From an uncultured Rhodopila sp. (lineage in GTDB: Bacteria > Pseudomonadota > Alphaproteobacteria > Acetobacterales > Acetobacteraceae), in the NCBI RefSeq assembly GCF_903944925.1, contig NZ_CAJATU010000199.1, forward strand, positions 186,001-250,000: a stretch of DNA of 64,000 nt. The letters are read 5' to 3'. A program made the translations under genes and the position numbers. Shown one piece after another: positions 8,841 through 18,700 of this stretch (the stretch's first letter is position 1; every line of letters begins with the position of its first letter). The notes beneath the pieces are model-generated. The model did not search any database. It saw nothing but the letters and a program-made list of their open reading frames with translations, and was not told where the DNA came from.

Positions 8841-9245
8841 ATGGGCAGAACACTATTTCTGATGGCCGCCGCCGTTTCGTTCCTGATTGCTTCCAACGCC
8901 TACGCCCACCCGCCGCCCGCGGATTCAACCGACGCCTCCCGCATGCGGGATTACGCCGACGCGGTCCGCGACATGAAACAGCCGGGCGGCAGCGTCTCCT
9001 GTTGCAGCCTCGCGGATTGCCGCCCGGTCGATAGCTGGCGGGTCAACAAGGACGGCCACTACGAAGTCTTCATCCGCAAGCTGACCGCCGACGGTCATGG
9101 CTGGGAGCATGGACCGGACGCCTATGTCGAAGTGCCCGATGAAAAGGTGATCCACGGTTCGTCGGTACCCGAGCCGATCGCCTGCTGGACGCGGCACCCC
9201 GAGAACAAAGGCTTCTACTGCTTCACGCCGGGCAGCGGGACGTAA
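8841..9245 (+). CDS. Exported cysteine-containing hypothetical protein
   Basis: A 134-residue protein with a clear signal peptide (MGRTLFLMAAAVSFLIASNAYA), so the mature part is probably periplasmic. The mature part has a CCSLADC cluster near residue 55 and two further cysteines near the C terminus (IACWTRH, GFYCFTPG). This pattern suggests disulfides or metal binding. I recognise it as a conserved alphaproteobacterial hypothetical type without known function. It is transcribed towards the AraC gene and ends 13 bases from that gene's stop. Confidence 0.7.
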   Translation: MGRTLFLMAAAVSFLIASNAYAHPPPADSTDASRMRDYADAVRDMKQPGGSVSCCSLADCRPVDSWRVNKDGHYEVFIRKLTADGHGWEHGPDAYVEVPDEKVIHGSSVPEPIACWTRHPENKGFYCFTPGSGT

Positions 9246-9258
9246 CGCCGGCCAACGC

Positions 9259-10296
9259 TCAGCAGCAAACGTCATGGCCCGGCGCAGTCCGGATCACTTC
9301 CGCCAGCACAGGCCTCGATAGGTTGCCCGGACTGCCCCGGGCCATGACAGGAACGGTTGCCGATCGGCGTAGCGTTGCAGAGGGAGTCTCCCCGAACAAC
9401 TGCCGGTAGCGCACCGCGAAGCGGCCCAACTCTCCGAAGCCGTACTCGTTGGCGACCTGCGTGACCGTTGTCCCCCCGGCACCCCGCGCCAATGCCCGCC
9501 GCGCGAGATTCATCCGCCGCAGCCAGAGGTAGCGGTTCGGGCTCATCCCCAGGTGCCCAAGGCAATACTGGCGCAGCGTGCGTCCCGCCACGCCCAGCTC
9601 CTCGCAGAGCTCGATCATGAACAGCGGACGCCCCAAATCCTGCTCCACAAGCTGCATGAACCGCCGCACCGCGGCCGCCGAGCGGCCGTCGAGCCGGATC
9701 GAGGCAGCGCCCTGCCGGTCCGACGCAAGGCAGGCGACCATCGTCTCGGCCAATGCGTTCCGTAGTGCCGCGGCAACATTCGCATGCATGCCACCCTGGG
9801 CCGCCGCGAGGGTGACAGCTTTTTCCTGCAGGGACCGCAGCCGGCCGAGGGCCATCGGGTCCGGAGTCACCATCCGCGTCGTTGGCGGCGGCGGCATCTC
9901 GCGCCCGAGCAGCGCGTGAGCGGCCGCCTCGAACCGCGCCGTGGGCATGGTCGTGCTACCCCAGCGTGAATCCTCGCCGGCGCGGTGGTGGTGCTCCGCC
10001 CCGGCGCCCAGAACAAGCACGTCTCCATAGCCGGCGGCGATCCCATTGACGCGGATCTCCGGCTGATGCGCGTCGGAGAGCATAACGATGGTGGTCAGGC
10101 CGGGGTGGGCGCCCGCGGTCGCCACGTGCGGCAGGGTTTGCCGGCTGCGCTGCACCAGCAAATTGTCGAACTCCAGATGCGTCAGCTCGGCCCGGTAATC
10201 CCCCCGGGCCAGGATCATGACCTCCTGGTCGGCGCCGCGCAGACGGCTCCGGTAATCGTGCGGGTCGGTGAACGTCAGGAAGTGGTGGTTGGCCAT
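9259..10296 (-). CDS. AraC-family transcriptional regulator
   Basis: A 345-residue regulator with a C-terminal AraC/XylS double helix-turn-helix. The first helix pair is in FMIELCEELGVAGRTLRQYC, followed by GMSPNRYLWLRRMNLARRAL and the second in TTVTQVANEYGFGELGRFAVRYRQLFGETPS. The N-terminal half resembles AraC_binding_2 sensor domains. The ATG at 10296 was chosen because the longer frame runs antisense into the arylsulfatase gene. It is divergent from that sulfatase and may control it. The last 30 or so residues after the domain are encoded by a large inverted repeat and are probably a recent extension. Confidence 0.85.
   Translation of the reverse strand: MANHHFLTFTDPHDYRSRLRGADQEVMILARGDYRAELTHLEFDNLLVQRSRQTLPHVATAGAHPGLTTIVMLSDAHQPEIRVNGIAAGYGDVLVLGAGAEHHHRAGEDSRWGSTTMPTARFEAAAHALLGREMPPPPTTRMVTPDPMALGRLRSLQEKAVTLAAAQGGMHANVAAALRNALAETMVACLASDRQGAASIRLDGRSAAAVRRFMQLVEQDLGRPLFMIELCEELGVAGRTLRQYCLGHLGMSPNRYLWLRRMNLARRALARGAGGTTVTQVANEYGFGELGRFAVRYRQLFGETPSATLRRSATVPVMARGSPGNLSRPVLAEVIRTAPGHDVCC
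9271..9348. repeat. 22-bp inverted repeat at the 3' end of the araC-like gene
   Basis: The left arm at 9271-9292 and the right arm at 9327-9348 are complementary with a single mismatch and enclose a 34-base loop. The outer GTCATGGCCCGG / CCGGGCCATGAC part resembles other palindromes at 37352, 49776 and 63769. It lies inside the coding end of the AraC gene and between two convergent genes, so it could also act as a bidirectional transcription barrier. Confidence 0.75.
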
Positions 10297-10420
10297 CGCA
10301 AGGAATATTGCGCCACACCGCGAACCGGCAAGGCAACGGTTTCGCCGAAACTGCATAGCGGCGGAATTAATGTCGAGCAACAGTCCCCTTGGACGGCAGG
10401 ATGCCGGATGGAGGATTCGA

Positions 10421-13003
10421 ATGATGCGTGCACGCGCCCGGGTGCTGGTGTGTTTTGGAGTCACTCTTGCAATAGGGGCTGCTTCACCTCCCGCCACGGC
10501 CCAGCAGGAGACCGGTGCTCCCGGCTCCCCGGCCGCAACCACCAGCATTTCCGGCACGCAGCTCCCGCCGCCGCCGCCGGCATTCGGCGGCGTGATCAAG
10601 GAGAACCGTTTCGGCTCCACGCCCTGGTGGCCGCCGAGGGTGGTGCCGCCCCGGGGCGCGCCCAACGTCCTGCTGATCATGACCGACGATGCCGGCTTTG
10701 GCATACCCAGCACGTTCGGTGGCGTCATCCCGACACCGACCATGGACCAGATCGCGAATGAAGGGCTGCGCTACAACCGCATCTTCTCGACCTCGCTGTG
10801 CTCGCCAACGCGGGCCGCGACCATCACCGGGCGCAACCACCATACGGTCGGGTTTGGCGTAATTGCCGAACAGGCCACCGGCTTCCCCGGCTACGACAGC
10901 GTCATCGGCCTGGACACCGCCACCATCGGCCGCATCCTGCGCGACAACGGCTATGCGACGAGCTGGTTCGGCAAGGACCACAACACGCCCGCCTACCAGG
11001 CCAGCCAGGCCGGGCCGTTCACCCAATGGCCGAACGGCATGGGCTTCGACTACTTCTACGGCTTCGTCGGCGGCGATGCGAACCAGTGGGGGCCGAACCT
11101 CTTCCGCAACACGACGCAGATCTATCCGTGGATCGGTCACGAGGGCACGCTGAAGATGGACCGCTCGGATCCGACAGCGGCGATCTGGCCGGTCTCCGGA
11201 ACGGAGCCTTCCTGGAACATGATCACCGCGATGGCCGACGACGCCATCGACTGGATGTACCGGATTCACCAGACCAACCCCGGGCAGCCGATCCTGGTCT
11301 ATTACGTGCCCGGCGCCACGCACGCGCCGCATCATCCGACGAAGGAGTGGGTGGACAAGATCCACGCGATGCACCTGTTCGACGATGGCTACGAAAAGCT
11401 GCGCGAGCGCATTTTCGAAAACCAGCAGAGGCTCGGGGTCATCCCCAACGGCATGAAGCTGACGCCCTGGCCGAGCGAGATGCTGAAGCCCTGGGACAAG
11501 CTCACGGCGGAGGAGAAGCGGCTGTTTATCCGGCAGGTGGAGGTGTTTGCGGCCTATGTCGCTTATAACGACCATGAGATCGGCCGGGTCATTCAGGCTT
11601 TCCGGGACCTGGGCAAGCTCGACAACACGCTGATCATCTACCAGAACGGCGACAACGGCACGAGCGCCGAAGGCGGACCGGACGGCACATTCAGCGAGGT
11701 CGCGTTTTTCAACGGCGTGCGCCCCCCGGTGGAGGTGCAAACGAAGTTCCTCGACGCCTGGGGCACCGAATTCACATACAACCACATGTCGGCGGGCTGG
11801 TCGTGGGCCTTCGACACCCCTTTCGACTGGTTCAAGCAGAACGCCAGCCGGTTCGGCGGCACCAACCAGAACATGGTCGTCTCGTGGCCGGCACGCATCA
11901 AGGACAAGGGCGCCCTGCGCGAGCAGTTCATCCACGACATCGACATCGTGCCCACGCTGCTCGAAGCCAGCGGCATCCGCGCGCCCGACACCGTGGACGG
12001 CATCAGGCAGAAGCCCATCGAGGGCACCAGCTTCGCCTACACCTTCGATGCCGCCAACGCCAAGGCGGCGTCCCGCCACACACGCCAATACTTCGAGATG
12101 ATGGGCCAATGGGCGCTTTATGACGACGGCTGGCTGTTGAGCACCAAGGTCAACCGCGCGCCGTGGGACGCGTTCAGCCCCGCCAACCCGGACCCGCTCA
12201 ACAACCAGGTGTTCCAGCTCTACGACCTCGGCCAGAGCTGGAACCAGTATGAGGACATCGCCGCGCAGCATCCGGACAAGGTCGCGGAGATGCGGAAGCT
12301 GTTCGTCGAGGAAGCGAACAAGTACCAGGTCTTCCCGCTGGATGCGTCGGTGGGCGCCAGAGTCGCGTCTCCGAAGCCGAACATCCTCGCCGGCCTGACC
12401 GAGCTGGTCTACACGCGGCCGATGACCGGCACTCCGCAGGGCGATGCGCCGTTCCTGCTCAACACGTCCTACACCGTGACGGCTGATATCACCGTGCCGG
12501 AAGGCGGCGCCGAGGGCATGATCGCGACCTCCGGCGGGCGTTTTGCGGGCTGGGGTTTCTACCTGCTCAAGGGCAAGCCGGTTTTCCTCTGGAACCTGAT
12601 CGATCTCGAGCGGATCAAATGGGAAGCGGCGGAGGCGCTGCCGCCTGGCCAGCACATCATCGAGTATGACTTCAAGTATGATGGCCTCGGCATGGGCACG
12701 ATGGTGTTCAACAACTTCTCCGGCATCGGCAAGGGCGGCACCGGCACGTTGAAAGTGGACGGCAAAATTGTGGACACGAAACGGATGGAGCACACCATTC
12801 CGATCACCCTCCAGTGGGAAGAGAGCTTCGACATCGGATCCGACACGATCACCGGCGTGAACGACGCCGACTATCGGCCGCCGTTTCCGCTGACGGCGAA
12901 GTTTAACAAGCTGACGATCAAGATCGACCGTCCGCAGTTATCGCCCGAGGAGATTGCAAAGCTGGAACAAGGCATGAAGAAAGCCGCCGCGGGCATCCAG
13001 TAA
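10421..13003 (+). CDS. Exported arylsulfatase
   Basis: An 860-residue sulfatase with a signal peptide (MMRARARVLVCFGVTLAIG followed by AASPPATAQ). The formylglycine motif CSPTR starts at Cys127, in SLCSPTRAATITGRN. The metal-binding opening is NVLLIMTDDAGFG, and later active-site blocks include SWFGKDHNTP and YVPGATHAPHHP. It belongs to the large (over 750 residues) arylsulfatase subgroup with a long C-terminal beta-rich domain. It would hydrolyse sulfate esters, probably in the periplasm, after formylglycine conversion. The start at 10421 follows GGATGGAGG. It is divergent from the AraC regulator, and no formylglycine-generating enzyme gene is adjacent. Confidence 0.88.
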   Translation: MMRARARVLVCFGVTLAIGAASPPATAQQETGAPGSPAATTSISGTQLPPPPPAFGGVIKENRFGSTPWWPPRVVPPRGAPNVLLIMTDDAGFGIPSTFGGVIPTPTMDQIANEGLRYNRIFSTSLCSPTRAATITGRNHHTVGFGVIAEQATGFPGYDSVIGLDTATIGRILRDNGYATSWFGKDHNTPAYQASQAGPFTQWPNGMGFDYFYGFVGGDANQWGPNLFRNTTQIYPWIGHEGTLKMDRSDPTAAIWPVSGTEPSWNMITAMADDAIDWMYRIHQTNPGQPILVYYVPGATHAPHHPTKEWVDKIHAMHLFDDGYEKLRERIFENQQRLGVIPNGMKLTPWPSEMLKPWDKLTAEEKRLFIRQVEVFAAYVAYNDHEIGRVIQAFRDLGKLDNTLIIYQNGDNGTSAEGGPDGTFSEVAFFNGVRPPVEVQTKFLDAWGTEFTYNHMSAGWSWAFDTPFDWFKQNASRFGGTNQNMVVSWPARIKDKGALREQFIHDIDIVPTLLEASGIRAPDTVDGIRQKPIEGTSFAYTFDAANAKAASRHTRQYFEMMGQWALYDDGWLLSTKVNRAPWDAFSPANPDPLNNQVFQLYDLGQSWNQYEDIAAQHPDKVAEMRKLFVEEANKYQVFPLDASVGARVASPKPNILAGLTELVYTRPMTGTPQGDAPFLLNTSYTVTADITVPEGGAEGMIATSGGRFAGWGFYLLKGKPVFLWNLIDLERIKWEAAEALPPGQHIIEYDFKYDGLGMGTMVFNNFSGIGKGGTGTLKVDGKIVDTKRMEHTIPITLQWEESFDIGSDTITGVNDADYRPPFPLTAKFNKLTIKIDRPQLSPEEIAKLEQGMKKAAAGIQ

Positions 13004-13278
13004 CATCGCTTGGGCACGGCACGGCGCGAATGAGCGTTTGCTTCCGAAAACCAACGGGGCGGGCTACCTGCTCGCTCCCTGGTTAGCCACGAAGCTTCAA
13101 CGGTCACGGTGAATGGGCCCCACCAGACCTTTGGCGGATCGCCCGAGATTTTTCTTTGGAAGCAATCGGGTGAAGTCGGTATTGCGTATTCGCGCGGCGT
13201 TGGCGGGTGTGCTGGCGACGCCCTCCGACTCCGGCCAGTGGGCCGCCAGTGTGCCGGCCATCCACAACGCAAAACGGG

Positions 13279-14409
13279 CTAAACCCCGTCGAACACCGCC
13301 GCCCAGGCGGCAAACATCGCTTCCTGGTCGTATTCCTGCTCCGCCCGGGCGCGATTCGCGGCGCCGATATCGCGCCGCAGGGTCGGCGCGCGCACCAGCC
13401 GGAGCAAAGCATCGCCAAGCGCCGCCGCATCCTTTCCGACAACGAAGTCCTGGTTCGCCGCCCCAAGCATCAACCGCACGTCGCCGACATCGGTCGCGAC
13501 AGCCGGCAGCCGCGCGGCCATCGCCTCGAGCAGACTGAGCGGCATCTGCTCGGTATCCGAACTCAGCGCGAAAATATCGAAGCCGGCGTATTCGCTCTCC
13601 GGCCGCGGCGTGTGGCCGGCGAAGCGCACATCCCCGGCGACACCCAGTTCCGCGCTCAGCGCCTCCAACCCCGGCCGCTCCGGGCCATCGCCGACGATGA
13701 CCAGCCGGGCCGGCATCTGCTGCCGCACCCTGTGGAACGCGTGCAACAGACGGCCCAGGTTCTTCTCGGACCGCAACGCCGCCACCGTCCCGATCACCGG
13801 CGGACCGTCCGGCCGCGCTGCCGCGCCGACAAACCTGGCCAGATCGACACCGTTGGGAATCAGCCGCACCACGCGCGGCGGCAAGCCCCAGACCTCGGTG
13901 GCCATGCGCCTGAGGCAGTATGACGGCACCACAACCGTACTGCGGCGCAGAACGAACCGGCGGGTCAGGATGCGCCTGCGGAATTGCCGATTCGCTTCAT
14001 CGGGACCGAGGCCATCCTCGACGTGAACATGCCGGACTATCGGCGCCAGGTTGGCGATCGCCCACTCGATCGCGCCCCAGTTATAGGTCAGCAGCAGGTC
14101 TGGGGCCAAACTCCGCAGCGCGGTGCGGCAACGGCCGATAGTGCGCAGCGTGTTTCCTTTGGGCATGGAAATTCGCGGGTAAACGGCGTCCACGCCTGGA
14201 TCGAGCCGCTCCTGGCAGGCAACGTTGCCGTCCATGGCGACGATGGCGTGGCGCCAGCGGCGGCCGAACCGATTTGCCACGGAGGCGAAGCGGACCTGCA
14301 CGCCGCCGGTGGCAAAGGTCGGCAAGACGTGCAGCAAAGTTGGCTGGCGCATCTCAGCGCGCGTGGCCACCGGCCGGGCAGTCGCCTCCGGGCATGCAGT
14401 CGGAGCCAT
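13279..14409 (-). CDS. GT4-family glycosyltransferase
   Basis: A 376-residue GT-B fold glycosyltransferase. The donor-binding half contains RLIPNGVDLARF, RLVIVGDGPERPGLEAL and the E-x7-E type motif in SLLEAMAARLPAVATDVGDV. The N-terminal half has the acceptor-side glycine loop LHVLPTFATGGVQVRFASVANRF only in part conserved. It begins 5 bases after the stop of the neighbouring glycosyltransferase, so the two are co-transcribed and likely act on the same surface glycan. The donor sugar and linkage are unknown. Confidence 0.83.
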   Translation of the reverse strand: MAPTACPEATARPVATRAEMRQPTLLHVLPTFATGGVQVRFASVANRFGRRWRHAIVAMDGNVACQERLDPGVDAVYPRISMPKGNTLRTIGRCRTALRSLAPDLLLTYNWGAIEWAIANLAPIVRHVHVEDGLGPDEANRQFRRRILTRRFVLRRSTVVVPSYCLRRMATEVWGLPPRVVRLIPNGVDLARFVGAAARPDGPPVIGTVAALRSEKNLGRLLHAFHRVRQQMPARLVIVGDGPERPGLEALSAELGVAGDVRFAGHTPRPESEYAGFDIFALSSDTEQMPLSLLEAMAARLPAVATDVGDVRLMLGAANQDFVVGKDAAALGDALLRLVRAPTLRRDIGAANRARAEQEYDQEAMFAAWAAVFDGV

Positions 14410-14414
14410 GATGC

Positions 14415-15695
14415 CTACGCCCGCGTCGCGGCCGAACGCATTGCCGAAGCAGACTCGACGGCCAGCCGGACCAACCTGGCATGCCGGGCGGCGGTGTCGG
14501 ACCAACTGAATCGTTCAGCATATCGGCGCGTCAGTGCGCGATCCGGCGGATTGGCAAGCAACTGGCGTAGCGCCGTCACCAGGGACCCGGCGCTCCGGTC
14601 CCGCAGCAGCAGTCCGGCTTGCGGGACATTCACCACCTCGGGCGAACCCCAAACCGGTGAAGCCACCACCGGCGTGCCACAGGCCAGGGATTCCATCAGA
14701 ACGTTGGCGATGCCTTCGCGGTCGGAGCAGAGCACCAACGCATCGGCGGCGCCCAGCAGCGCGGGCAGGTGCTCCTGATCCACGTGACCGAGAAAGCGCA
14801 CCCGCTCGGTCAATTTCAGCCCGGCGGCCTGGCGGCGCAGCGCCCCCTCTTCCGGTCCGTCACCGACGATCACGAGATCCGTCCCGGGCATCTCGGCCAG
14901 CGCCTGGATGACGATGTCGTGGCCCTTGCGCTGGATCAGATGCCCGATTGAAATCAGCGTCGGGCGTTCGAACCCGAGTGAAAGGCGAAGTGCCGCCCTG
15001 TCGGCGGGAGGCGTGAACAAAGCTTGATCGACGCCGTGCAGGATGACCTCGATCTTGTCGGCGGAGGCTCCGAGGTCGACCAGCTTGTCCTTCAGCGCCT
15101 GGCAGACCGCGGTAACGGCCACCGAGCGGCGGATTGCCCATAGAATTTGCCGGCGCGGCGCGGCGTAGTTCGGCACCAGGCTGACATCGGTGCCGAACGC
15201 CGTCATCAGCACCGGGCGGCCGAGCCACAAGCCAAGCAATGCCGCCGCCACGCCGTCCGGATAAAGGTAGTACGAATCGATCAGGTCAAAATCGAAACCG
15301 CTCCGCCGCATCGCCAGCAGCCTTGGCAGCAACGCCGCGGCCATTAGCAAAGGCGCTATCGTCATGCCGGCCTTCGGCAGTACCGGGTATCGGGGATGCG
15401 TCACTTTAAGGCCGAGCTGCTCACTTTCCGGGGGCACCTGAGCGTACAGCGCATACCGGCCGAACGCGCGGTGAGCCGAGGGGAACCAGGGAACCGGTGC
15501 AACCACGCGCAAATCGACACCGTCCAGGCGCCCGAGATGGATCAGGCGGTGACGCAAAAAAATTCCGTGTCGAGGTTGCAGCGGGTTCGGAAACAGCGTC
15601 GACAGCGACAGAATCTTCAAATCACAGATCTTTCGAAGCGCCCATGCCGACAGAAGCACCGCTCCGCACGGTGCGTCCTTTCGGTAGCCAACCAT
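14415..15695 (-). CDS. GT4-family glycosyltransferase
   Basis: A GT-B glycosyltransferase of up to 426 residues. Typical elements are LQPRHGIFLRHRLIHL near the N terminus, VILHGVDQALFTP, DLVIVGDGPEEGALRRQA and SDREGIANVLMESLACGTPVV. The ATG at 15695 gives 25 residues before the family-like start; a TTG at 15620 giving MKILSLSTLFPNP is equally plausible. It forms a two-gene unit with the downstream transferase. A perfect 7-base inverted repeat covers the ATG at 15695. Probable role: extracellular or lipopolysaccharide sugar assembly. Confidence 0.8.
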   Translation of the reverse strand: MVGYRKDAPCGAVLLSAWALRKICDLKILSLSTLFPNPLQPRHGIFLRHRLIHLGRLDGVDLRVVAPVPWFPSAHRAFGRYALYAQVPPESEQLGLKVTHPRYPVLPKAGMTIAPLLMAAALLPRLLAMRRSGFDFDLIDSYYLYPDGVAAALLGLWLGRPVLMTAFGTDVSLVPNYAAPRRQILWAIRRSVAVTAVCQALKDKLVDLGASADKIEVILHGVDQALFTPPADRAALRLSLGFERPTLISIGHLIQRKGHDIVIQALAEMPGTDLVIVGDGPEEGALRRQAAGLKLTERVRFLGHVDQEHLPALLGAADALVLCSDREGIANVLMESLACGTPVVASPVWGSPEVVNVPQAGLLLRDRSAGSLVTALRQLLANPPDRALTRRYAERFSWSDTAARHARLVRLAVESASAMRSAATRA

Positions 15696-15712
15696 AAGTG
15701 ATCCGTTATGGT
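15691..15712 (-). promoter_or_regulatory. Inverted repeat over a glycosyltransferase start codon
   Basis: ACCATAA at 15691-15697 and TTATGGT at 15706-15712 form a perfect 7-base stem with an 8-base loop. The ATG of the glycosyltransferase (15693-15695) is within the stem. It lies downstream of the PFOR gene, so it could be a weak terminator or could restrain translation initiation. No T-run follows it. Confidence 0.35.
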
Positions 15713-15759
15713 TATTCCAGTGTCATCTCGCTTCCGGTAAAGCCGCCCCGCGCGCCCAC

Positions 15760-18700
15760 CTATCCCCTGACGCCCTCCGTCTCGCCATCCCACGGCACCG
15801 CGCCTATGCCCGTCGGACGATCAACGCCGGCGGGGGCGAAACGGGCGGCGGACCAGCCGGCCATTTCCTCGTAGGTGCGGTATTTCTCCAGGATCGCCGC
15901 CTGCGCCGCGTCCAGCAGCCGCTTCGAGTCCTCGGGGCGACTTTGTGCCAGCGACTTGTAGCGGGTCTCGTTGCCGGCGTAGTCGCGGAAGCTGACCGAC
16001 GGGCGCGGGCTGTCCAGCACGAACGGATTGGCGCCGATGCCACGCAGCCCGGGGTTGTAGCGGAACAGCGGCCAGTAGCCGGAGGCCACCGCCAGGTCCT
16101 GCTGCTTCATCCCGAACTGCATGTCGATCCCATGCGCGATGCAGTGCGAGTAAGCCACGATCAGCGACGGACCGGCGTAAGCCTCGGCCTCGCGGAACGC
16201 CTGCAAGGTCTGCTGCGGATTGGCGCCCATCGCCACCTGGGCGACATACACGTTGCCATAGGCGATCGCCTGCAGCGGCAGGTCCTTGCGCCCGACCCGC
16301 TTGCCGGCCGCGGCGAATTTCGCGACCGCCCCCAGAGGCGTGGCTTTCGACGCCTGCCCGCCGGTATTGGAGTACACCTCCGTATCCATCACCAGCACGT
16401 TCACGTCGCGCGACGTCGCCAGCACGTGGTCCAGGCCGCCATAGCCGATGTCATACGCCCAGCCGTCGCCGCCGACGATCCAGACGCTGCGCCGCACCAG
16501 ATGATCCGCCACCGACAGCAGGTCCTTCGCCCCCGGCTTGTCGCCGAGGGCGTGCAACCGCTCGATCAGGATCGCCACCCGCTGCCGCTGCGCCCGGATG
16601 TCGGACTCGCGCACCTGCGGGGCGTTCAGGATAGCCTCGACGAAGTCCTCGCCGATATCGGGTTGCAATTTGGCGAGCAGGGATTCCGCCAGTTCCAGGT
16701 GCTGGTCCGCCGCCAGCCGGAAGCCCAAACCAAATTCGGCGTTGTCCTCGAACAAGGAGTTCGACCAGGCTGGCCCGCGGCCCTCCTGGTTCTTCGACCA
16801 CGGCGTCACCGGCAGGTTGCCGCCGTAAATCGACGAGCACCCCGTCGCATTGGCGATCTGTGCCCGATCGCCGAACAACTGCGACAGAAGCTTCAAATAC
16901 GGCGTCTCGCCGCAGCCCGCGCAGGCGCCGGAGAAGGTGAACAGCGGCTCCAGGAACTGCACGCCGCGGACGTTGGCAAAATCCACCCGCGCCCGGTCGT
17001 TCACCGGCAACGCCAGGGCGAAGTCCAGGTTCGCCTTGGCGTCATCCATGAGGTCCAGCTTCTCGGCCAGGATCAGCGACTTGACCGGTTGCGTCGGGCA
17101 AGCCTCGGCGCAAAGCGAGCAGCCGGTGCAATCCTCCATCGAGAACGACAGCGTAAACCGCACATCCGGGAAGCCGCGCACATTGATCGGCGCCGACTTG
17201 AAGCTGGCGGGCGCGGTCTCAAGCCTGGCGGCATCGAAATAGCGCGCCTGAATCACCCCATGCGGGCAGACGAAGCTGCATTGCCCGCACTGCACGCAGG
17301 TGTCCTGGTTCCAGATCGGGATCGCCTCCGCCACGTTGCGCTTCTCCCACGCCGCGGTGGCGGAGGGCCAGGTGCCGTCGACCGGCATGGCGCTGACCGG
17401 AATCTCGTCGCCGCGGCCTTCCAGCATCAGCGCGGTGACGCGGCGGACGAACTCCGGCGCATCCGCCGGCACCGCGGGCGGGCGTTCGAACGGGCTGGTC
17501 GCTTCGGCCGGGATGATGACGGGAAACAAGCGGTCGAGCGTGGCGTCCACCGCCTGGAAATTCTTCTGCACCACGTCCTCGCCGCGGCGGCCGTAGGTTT
17601 TCTTGATCGAATATTTTATCTGTTCGATCGCGCGTTCCCGCGGCAGCACGCCGGACAGGGCGAAGAAGCAGGTCTGCAGCACGGTGTTGGTGCGCCCGCG
17701 CAGCCCGACATCCAGTGCGACGCGCGACGCATCGATGACGAACAGCTTCAGCTTGTCGTCGATGATCCGCTTCTGCATCTCATGCGGCAGCTTGTCCCAT
17801 ATTTCGTCCGGGCCGTACGGCGCGTTGAACAGCAAAGTGGCACCAGGGGCCGCCAGGCGCAGCACGTCATGCCGCTCGACGAACTGGAACTGGTGCACGG
17901 CAACGAAGCTTGCCTTCTGGATCAGGAACGGCGCCCGGATCGCGTCTTTGCCGAAACGCAGATGCGAGATCGTCTGCGCGCCCGATTTATGCGAATCGTA
18001 GACGAAATAGCCCTGCGCGTGCAGCCCGGCGTCTTCGGCGATGATCTTGACCGTGTTCTTGTTGGCCCCCACCGTGCCGTCCGCGCCCAGCCCGTAGAAC
18101 ACCGCATTCACCAGCCCCGGCGGGTCGGTTGGGAACGCCGGATCGGCTGGCAGGCTGGTATGCGACACGTCGTCGTCGATGCCCAGGGTGAAGCCGGTCT
18201 TCGGGCGCGGCTTTGCCAGTTCGTCGAACACCGCCTTGGCCAGCGCCGGGGAAAAATCCTTCGACGACAGCCCGTACCGGCCTCCGACGACGCGCGGCAT
18301 GGTGTCCCGCGTGCCGGTGGCGAGCGCCTCGGCCAAAGTCGCCACGACATCGAGATACATCGGTTCGGCCGGAGCGCCGGGCTCCTTGGTCTGCTCCAGC
18401 ACCGCGAGCGCGCGAACGCTGTCGGGCAGCGCCGCCAGGAATGCCGCGGAGTCCCACGGACGGAACAACCGCACCTGCAGGACGCCGACTTTCTCGCCGC
18501 GGGCTTGCAGCGCCTCGGCGGTAATGCGCGAGGTTTCCGCGCCGGTGCCCATCGCCAGCACCACGCGCTCGGCGTCCGCCGGGCCGAAGAAATCGAACAA
18601 ATGGTACTGCCGTCCGGTCAGCGCGGCGAACTTGTCCATCTGCGCCTGCACGATCGCCGGCAGGGCGGCATAGTACGGGTTCGACGTCTCGCGCGCCTGG

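Noticed and set aside
10484-12793. Minus-strand open frame of 769 codons opposite the arylsulfatase
   Set aside because: The sulfatase has a signal peptide and the CSPTR motif; the opposite frame has low-complexity composition only.
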